This document shows, one piece after another, positions 51,701 to 60,700 of a stretch of DNA of 64,000 nucleotides. The DNA is from Diadophis punctatus similis. Lineage: Eukaryota; Chordata; Lepidosauria; Squamata; Dipsadidae. The stretch lies in NCBI GenBank assembly GCA_023053685.1, contig JALIGW010000063.1, positions 1,655,614 to 1,719,613 on the forward strand, in the 5' to 3' direction. The notes under the pieces are model-generated. The model saw only the letters and a program-made list of their open reading frames with translations. It was not told the DNA's origin and did not search any database. The translations under genes were made by a program, and so were the position numbers. How positions within the stretch are numbered: the stretch's first letter is position 1; every line of letters begins with the position of its first letter.

Positions 51701-54700
51701 CAAAGCATTTTGGATAAAAATATGGTGGATTATGCAAAATATTCTTTAAAAGAAGATAAAGTTTACTCCTCAGTTATTCTTGCTGTGTATAACCACAGAC
51801 TCTATAGCTATAGAGTCTAATCTGATTCTGAACTTAATAACGGCAGCAAGACTGTTGGTGGCGCAGTATTGGAAGAAGGAAGAATTGCCTACTATTCAAG
51901 AATGGACGTTAAAAGCAACAAACCTAGCAGAGATGGCTAAAATATCAGCATATCTTAAGGACCATTCAGACGAGAAATACAAGCTGGAATGGAGAAGATG
52001 GATTGATTACATTCAAAATAAATATGGGACTAAGAAATTCCAGGTAGTTTACGAATAAATTAGCAAGGAATGTTACAACTTATCTAAATTCACCTTTATA
52101 TAAGGGGAGTTAAAGTACAAGAGAGGGATGGAGTCAAAGTTAGTTAGTTTATTCTAGTATATGGTTGCTAAATGTTTATACCCTGTATTTGCTCCGGGAG
52201 GTTGTGGGGAGGAGGGGGGAGGTGATGTGGGGTTGGGGGGGGAGGGAAAAAGATGAAAGGTTGTAAATTGAGGACTACCTGCATATTGTTGTAAAAAAAA
52301 CAAAATAAAAATTCTCTAAGAAAAATAAATAAATATTGACTGACTGACTGACTGACTGACTGACTGACTGACTGACTGACTGACTGACTGACTGACTGAC
52401 TGACTGACTGACTGACTGACTGACTGACTGACTGACTGACTGACTGACTGGTATATCTTTTGGCCTGTAAGATAAAATTGGTCTGGATGAGCAAAACCCA
52501 TTGACCTGAAACCAATCCCCAAGTTTCAAAGAATTTAGATGGTAAACATGGAAGGAAACTTCCAAGCTGACAAGTAGAAAAGATACTTCCTTTAGCAGAA
52601 TTCATCTTGCCCAATCCACTACGTTCTTCTATCTCTTCCTGCCTTATTCTTCAAGATCTTATTTCTCCCATTATGGAATAAATTGGACATGTTGAAAATA
52701 GCAATGAAGAATAAAATAGTCAAGTTCACATATGTCTTTTAACATGCACTTTGATAAAATGTTCTGGTTGAATCCAATGCCCTATCCTCTGGTATCACTC
52801 ACCTTCCTGTGTGGAGATGGTCCCCTCCGGACAAGGAATGCAATCATAGCAGCAGATTGGTTCTTCTTTCCGAGCCCGTTTTACAAATCCAGGGTGACAA
52901 TTGTCCACACATTTGGACTGAGGCAGAGACTAAGCAGAAAAACAAAATTCATTCCAAAATATCTGCCAAATTTTTATTTATTAGATTGATTAAAATGAAA
53001 TGAAACTGTGCTTAAGAAAGAAACTTCTGAGCAGTAGATCAGGAAAAGGTTTCTTCTGGACTACATAAAGTATTTCAAAGCCACTCCCCTTTGAAAATAA
53101 TCCAAATCCTTGTTCCAGTTAAGATATAAAGAAAAAAAATTCCTTACAAACTAGGACTGTCAACCTCAAATGAGGTATTATTTAGTTATATCTGTTCATT
53201 TATATTTTCAATTCATACAGCTGCCGTGCTGGTGAAATAAGACTAAAGATTACTGCCTAGTTTCTAGAATTATAGTGAGGATGAGTGGAGGTGAAATCAT
53301 GAGAACATGTCACTGAAAAAGGGTAAGCCAGGCATGTTTTGCTGCAGCACATAGGACATGAATTTGAGCCCTGTGTGGGAAATGAGACGTTGTGCTCACC
53401 TGAGACGTCCATTCTCGTAGGGTGGAGCTAGCCGCCAAGAATTGGGTTTGGCACAGCCTTCTAGCCAATCAGGACTGAGTCTGTAAAAAGTATAAATAGT
53501 GGCTCTAGGGCCTAGTTCCCCCTCTTTTGACGAGGGACGAATGCCAGACTCGACATGCCAATCAAAAATTCAACAACTTTATTGAAGAAACAACCAGAGA
53601 GATATTGCTAAATACCTAGGAGCCTAAATACCTATGTACAGAGATGACCCTATGGAACTACTACATATTTACCTAATTGCGCATAAACAAATATTGTCCA
53701 GCCAGGTAATGGGAGGGACTTGGCGACTAGCTCCATCCTACGAGAATGGACGTCTCAGGTGAGCACAACGTCTCATTCTCCATAGTGGGTGGAGCTAGCC
53801 GCCAAGAATTGGGACATACCAAAGTAGTTCAGTCCTTAGGGTGGGCCTCCTGATGCTGGCTGGGACCGCCGCCCTCCAATGTTACCTGTTCCAACACTCT
53901 GCGCCCAAAGTCAGCCTCTTGAGAGGCAAAAGCGTCCATTCTGTAGTGCCGGACAAACGGCATTGGAGATGACCATGTGGCCGCATGGCAGACTTCCTCA
54001 ATGGAAGCCCTGGTGTTACATGCTGCAGTGGTGGCCGCACTGCATGTGGAATGGGCAGTAATCCCGGTGGGTCGTGGTAGAGACATTTGTTCATATGCAA
54101 GTTTAATGACAGTGCGAATCCATCGACCCACCGTGGGAGAGGATGCTTTCCGCCCCATGGAACTGGGATGAAAGAAGACAAACAATGCCTGTCTTGCGAA
54201 ATGCAGTATGTATGTAAATGTCCAGTGCGCACCTCACGTCCAGGAGGTGCCACTGTCTCTCAATGTCGGAAGCTGGTGAGGGATAAAAGGAAGGTAACAC
54301 GACCTCCTGAGCCCGGTGAAAATAAGAGTTTACCTTTGGCAGAAAGGTGGGATCTAACCTCAATACCACTCTGTCCTGGTGGAAAACACAGAGGTCATTC
54401 CTTACAGATAATGCTGCCAGTTTGGAGATACGGCGGGCAGATGTGACAGCCATCAGGAAAACCACCTTGTACATTAGATGGGCCAGGGAAATGGATTGCA
54501 ATGGTTCAAAGGGAGCCCCTGTGAGTGCAAGCAGCACTTTGGACAAGTCCCAGGTGGGGTACCTGTGCACCACAGGTGGGCAACGATTGACTGCACCCTT
54601 AAGGAACCTGGATATCAAGGGGTGGGCAGAGAGCTGTCCCAAGGATGGGCAAGCCAGGATGGTGGAGAGGGCTGCTACTTGACGCCAGAGGGTACTTGGA

Positions 54701-57700
54701 GAAAGACCCTTGGCTAGCCCCTGCCGGAGGAATTGGAGCACATTAATGACAGAAAGGTCCACCGGGGAATACTCCTCCCTGGCACACCAAGAGCAGAACG
54801 CTTTCCAGGAGGCTGCATATATGCGCTGCGTGGACGGCCTGCAGGAGTCAAGTAGAACCTCCATGACGTCCTCGGGGATCTGACGGCTCCTCAGAGTGAG
54901 CCGCTCAAGCGCCAGGCGGTCAGTTGCAACCAGTGAGGCTCTGGATGCTGCACTGACCCCTGGACAAGCGACCACTCTGTCGAAGGGATCCTCCATGGGG
55001 GGAGAGACCGACAGGGCAACCAGGTCGGCATACCAGGCCCTCCTTGGCCAGTGGGGGGCCAGAAGGACCACCTCGGCTCTCTCCTGCAACAGCTTTCGAA
55101 TGAACTGAGGGATGATTGGGATGGGAGGGAAGGCGTAGAGCAGCCCCTGGGGCCAAGCACAGCGGAGGGCATCCATCCCCTCTGCCCCTTGAGTCAGGTA
55201 CCTGGACAGAAACCTGGGCAGTTGGGCATTCAGAGCTGAAGTGGTGCAGTGGTTAATGCTGCGACTGCAGGCTGACTGCTAGTTCAGCAGTTCAGCTGTT
55301 CAAATCTCACTAGGCTCAAGGTTGACAGCCTTCCATCCTTCTGAGGTCAGTAAAATGAGGACCCAGATTGTTGGGGGCAATATGCTGAACTCTGTAAACC
55401 ACTTAGAGAGGGCTGTAAAGCACTATGAAGTGGTATATAAGTAAAGTGCTATTGCTATTGCTATTGCATTCCCCGGGGTGGCGAATAGGTCCATGACCGG
55501 CAGGCCGAAGTGACCTACAAGTTGCTGGAATAGGTCTGGGTGGAGTGTCCACTCTGCCGGGTCGATCTGGTTCTGGCTGAGCCAGTCCGCCCTGGTGTTG
55601 CTCACCCCGGAGATGTGCTCTGCAGAGAGCGACAGGAGGTACCTTTCTGCCCACAGCCCCAACTGCATGATCTCTGACATCAGTTGTCCGGACATGGTCC
55701 CACCTTGTCTGTTTATGTGTACCTTGGTGGCCACATTGTCCGTGAGGACCAGTACATGGGAGTTCTCCAGAAGAGGCCTGAAGTGCTGTAGGGCAAGAAA
55801 GATAGCACGTAATTCCAGTATGTTAATGCTAAGGGTCACCTCAGCCTGCGACCAGATGCCCTGAGCTACCTGTGACCCTGCATGGGCCCCCCAACTTGAC
55901 AAGCTGGCATCTGTGGTGACAGTAATTTGTTGCGGGGGAAGAAAACAGCTGCCCTTGTGGACCGCAGATGTGGCCCACCATTTCATTGCCTCCCTTACTT
56001 GGGGCGGGAGCGTCACCTTGACTGGGGAAGTGGCCCATCCCTTCCATTGGAATGGGAGAAGGAACCATTGAAGGTCCCTGGAGTGTAAGTGGGCCCATGG
56101 AGGGGATAAGTTGGCTCTTGGATCGGTTGACCAAGAAGCCATGGTGGGTGAGAGTAGTGAGCACTACCAGGACATCTCTCTCAGCCTGAGAAGGAGAGGC
56201 AGAGGAGATGAGAATGTCATCCAGGTAGCACTGGACCCTGATGGGGATAGATCGAAGATGAGTGGTCAGGGCCGCTAGGACCTTGGTGAAGACCCTTGGT
56301 GCTGAGGACAGGCCGAAGGGGAGCGCCCCATATTCATAATGCACCCCTGCATAGCAAAACCACAAGTATTGGCGGTGAGATGGCCAAATTGGGATGTGGA
56401 GATAAGCCTCCGAGAGATCTATGGATGACAATAGATCTCCCTTCCTAATACTTGTCAGGATTGAATGCAGGGTGTGCATTTTGAATTTTTTGTGGATGAC
56501 ATACCTGTTGAGGCACTTAAAGTCCAATATTGCTTTCCACCCTCCCGAGGATTTGGGCACTACAAACAAAATGGAGTAGAAGCCCTGCCCCTTTTGGTCC
56601 TCAGGCACCTGGTGGATTGCTCGAATTTCCAACAGGTGCTGTATGATCTGATTCATGAGGACACGTTTTGCAGAATTTGATGACATGGGGCATCTGAGAA
56701 AGAACCTCGGCGGGGGGGTGGAGAGAAACTCGATTGCTAGTCCTGATGCCAGGGTTTCACAAACCCATGCATCGTTGGTGATTTCCTCCCATCGGCTGGC
56801 ATAGAATGCCAGGCGACCCCCTATGGGAGGATCGGCCGGAGATTTATTGGTTCCGGTGGAAGGGGCGACCACCGGCCCCTCTAAAGGGCCGTTTGAACTG
56901 GTTGCCCCAATAAGGTTGACTAGGTGAGGATTTTTGGCGAGGGCCATATTGAGACTGGCCTTGGCCCTGAGATTGTCCCTGGGACTGGGACTGGTACCTA
57001 TTATAAGGCTGGAAGGCCGCTTTAGGAGCCCTCCTGGAGAAGGAGGATGGCCGGAATGGACCTTTCCGGGTGGCTGAAGGGAGAATCTTACGCTTATCCT
57101 TCGTCTCAATGAGGATAGAGTTTAGGGCCTCACCGAACAGGGTCTGCTTGGTAATTGGGGCAGAGGCCAATTTCCATTTATACTTGACATCTGTGGACCA
57201 GTTGCGGAGCCAGGTCATGCGGCGTGGACCACCGTGGAGCCCATCGACCTGGATGAGAAGCGAGCCGCTTGCACGGTGGCCTCAGAGATAAACTGGGCGG
57301 CCGCCAGGAGCTTATTCAGGTCCTGGTGTGCCCAGACATCCGACGGTGGCAGGTGGGCCTGGAGCGCGTGGAGGCATTTGAAGCTTGTCCTGCAAAAGAA
57401 GGAAGCGGTAGAGGCAGCCCGGACAGCCCAGGCTGCCGACTGGTGAGCCCGCAGCAATGAGGAGTTTGTACGGCACTCCTCTGGTTTGAGGAGCTCCTCA
57501 GGTTCTCCAGGCATCAGCGAGTTGGAATACAGAGCGAGTACTGGGGCGTCCAGGGGAGGCATCGACAGGTATTGGTCCAGGGCACTGTCCAAGTTAAAAA
57601 ATTTCTTGTCAAGTGCAGTAGGCAATTGTCCAGTGGCAGGTGATTGCCATTGTTTTAGTATAGTCTCGATAAATAGTTTTGGTGCCGGGACCACGTCGGC

Positions 57701-60700
57701 TGTTAAGGCCGATGGTTCAAACAAAGGGTCCCCGGCGGTGGTCTTGGTGGCCTCGCTAATCGAGGACTGGAGGTTGGCCGTGACCCTGGCCTTATGCAGG
57801 AGTGACCTGAAGAGGGCTGGTTGGAAAAGTCCTGCAGATGGGGCTGGCTCTGGGGCCAGGTCCTCATCATCTGACATGGCCAGGTTTGGAAGTTCAGGTT
57901 GTAAGTGGTCAACCTGAGATGGGTCCTGATCTGATTCCCTTTGGGGATCTAGGTCCCCCTCATCTTCTTCCTCCCTCTCCCACTCAGGATAGGAGAAGCA
58001 GTCCTGGCCTTGCTGGGCTGGGCTGCGGTCAGGTGACCTATTAGCCTGAGAAGATGGGGCTGGTCAGCCATGGCTCTAACCCAGTGTTTCTCAACCTTGG
58101 CAGTTTGAAGATGTGTGGACTTCAACTCCTAGAATTCCACAGCCAGCAACGCTGGCTGGGGAATTCTGGGAGTTGAAGTCCACACATCTTCAAACTGCCA
58201 AGGTTGAGAAACACTGCTCTAACCGCTGCCTCCAACCCACTCCTGATGGCCTCATTCATGCGGTCTTGCACTGCCTTGTAGGGGGTCTCTGGAAGGGGTA
58301 ACCTGTCTTTGGGCAAATGCCAAATCCTCAGGGGCCTGTGGTGGGCCCCAAACATCCGGTTCAGTCATCCCTAAGTTGACGTTCTCTAGGGACATCGAGT
58401 CTGAATGGTGATGACTGGCCCTTTGGGATTGAGGGGTTCCTTGAGTGCTGCGGTGGACCCCCAAATTTTATCTGGATCTGTGATGAGGCTTCCCTGATTT
58501 AGAAGGGGAGGGGGATCTGAGAGGGGAACGATCCCTGACCTGAGAGGGAGAGGTGGCCCTGGGAGGGCTCTGCTCATGCCTTGTAGGCCTAGGAGTTTTT
58601 GCCTTGGCCTTGCCTGATTTCTGTGTCTTGTCTGCCATTTGAAGCAGGGTGTGACACAGCTAAGCTACAGGTAGGTGGAGCTAAGAGGCAAAACAAAATG
58701 GCAGCCACCCACGAGGCAGACAAAATGGCGGCCGAGTCCTGCGAGGGGCCTGCTCTGCTGCAGTTCAGTCAGGTAAGTTCTGCTAGCCCCTATAGCCCTG
58801 AGGATACCCCCTGGATCCTTATCTGTCAGTCAGCTGTCCAGAGGTTCTGCAGCGAAGCGGAGGAAGGAATGCCCTTGCTGCAGGTGGGAGGGTGGTCCTC
58901 GGCTGCTCTGAAGTGTGGGTGGGCCTCAGTTGGCGGCAAACGGCCTGAAGGGGCCTTGCTGGCCGTTCAGCTTTGAACGAGCTCTTCCGCGCTGCTCCAA
59001 TCTCCTTCAGCACGCTGCGATCGGGTTTAGAGATAAGCCGAGCGTTTTCGTCATTCGGCAATAGTCGGGAGCTGTCAAAAGTGCTTCGAACAGCAGTTGG
59101 AGGAGCTGGGATGCTCCGGCTGCAGAATTATGGTAATCAAGGCCCTCGGACTGCCACCAGCCCGCACAGTCCGAACTGGCCCGTCAGCTTTTGTCCAGGG
59201 ACGGGCTCAGCACAAGAGGAAGTCCATTTAGGTGGGCTGAGGGCAGATTATAAAGGCAATTTTTGGTAGTCAGCCACGCCCAGGGCCTGCAATCTGGCAG
59301 AAGATAGTGAGGATTGCCTGCCTCACGCAGCCACAGCAAAATTAGTTCAAGAAAAAAAACGGAAAATTTCTTGCCAGCTTCTGCCAGAGCCCAATGGGGA
59401 TGGTACCTAGGCACAGTCCGTCCCTTTGATGATTAGGGACAGGTCCCACTCCCTCCACAGCCGGGATTAGTAACCGGATTTAGGATAGAATTGGGCCTTC
59501 AGCTGGAGGGGCGAGCAGCAGCCGGCCAGAGGCCTGGCTGCCTTCTCCCAATGCAGATGTATGGCACTTGGGGGGCTTGGTCAGGGACACTCACGATTGA
59601 TAGTAGATGGTATTATAATTGATTGTAGATGGTATTAGAGATATCAGTTGATCTTTGAATAGATGAGAGGCACTAGTCCTTGGCTCGGACTGAGTCAAAA
59701 AGAGGGGGAACTAGGCCCTAGAGCCACTATTTATACTTTTTCCAGACTCAGTCCTGATTGGCTAGAAGGCTGTGCCAAACCCAATTCTTGGCGGCTAGCT
59801 CCACCCACTATGGAGAAGGGATATTTCTAAGGTCCAGTTAGGTATTCAAGACAAGGTCCTTTCTATTGAAGAATTACAGTTTTCTTGTTAGTCGCTACTT
59901 CTGTCCAAGTCTTTGAGCCCCCAAGAATCATAGCATTCCAGAACTCCTGTACTCAACTACCTCCCAAAATTAGAAATACAATTAGATGACATGGAAAGTC
60001 AGACCCACATTTGTTTATTACTTAAATTTGGAGAATTCTCTTTTTCAGTGGAAGACTTAAGGCAGCTGACAATCAAGATAAGCAATTGCATTCAAGGGGT
60101 TTGTAGATGGTTTAGAAGCCAGAGACCAAATCTAAGTAGCCTTTCATTACAAAATAACTCTCATTCTTTCAATTGTCAAAAAGGACTTTTGGGGTGGGGG
60201 ATAAAGGCAACTTTCAGACCTTCATTTTTCTAGATTAAGGCATTATCTCATATTGGACAAGTCATTGTGGTTCCATTTTGATTGAACACCTTGGATCACC
60301 TTCCTAGCAGCAGGAGGCCTATCCCAGTGGGGTGAAACAGAGGCATAAATAACTCTGGTCAGATATGGGTTCTTTAAAAATGTCTGAGCCTGGTCTTTCA
60401 GGGGACACTAACACCAACTATATAGACAGAAAAGTTTCCAATATTTTCCACCACCTTGTTGAGCAACTTTAGCCGTGAAAGAGCATCTTGGTTGATAATA
60501 AGCCTCTGTCTTTCAAAACTCCCCAGTTGCTCTTTGATGGAATCCTCCTTGGGGAAAGGTAACCAACTTATAATATTCAGATCTGCTGCTATATTTCCAC
60601 TTTGGTCCAAGTATAGTTTCTCCCAAGAAAAATTGCAAAACTCATTCTTCTCCAGAAAGGGATGGAACTAGAATTGAAACATCCAGGAATTTTGAAAGCA

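Larger units (their letters stand above)
46546..52327 (+). mobile_element. Near full-length L1 LINE, inactive
   Basis: 5.8 kb: 5' UTR from GACTTCCGGTGGC, ORF1 at 47114-48105, ORF2 at about 48312-52058, 3' UTR with G-rich tract (52196-52248), A-rich end. AATAAATATTGACTGACTG is duplicated at 46527-46545 and 52328-52346. Same family as the copy at 43933. Confidence 0.88.
53381..59817 (-). mobile_element. DIRS-type tyrosine-recombinase retrotransposon
   Basis: 6.4 kb. Inverted terminal repeats lie at 53420-53531 and 59694-59806, with gag, RT/RNase H and tyrosine recombinase in that order on the minus strand. The internal complementary region (53738-53813) is complementary to both outer ends. No target-site duplication, as expected of recombinase-mediated insertion. 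Later insertions: a SINE (55232-55465) and a hAT MITE (58082-58216). No typical LTRs or integrase. Located in gene C intron 4 in the same orientation as the receptor. Confidence 0.92.

Noticed and set aside
52168..52614. VSQSVSQS frames resembling a repeat protein or short-spacer array
   Set aside because: Pure GACT microsatellite; not CRISPR, no spacers.
53882..55239. Plus-strand frames opposite the DIRS recombinase
   Set aside because: Antisense shadows of the real coding strand.
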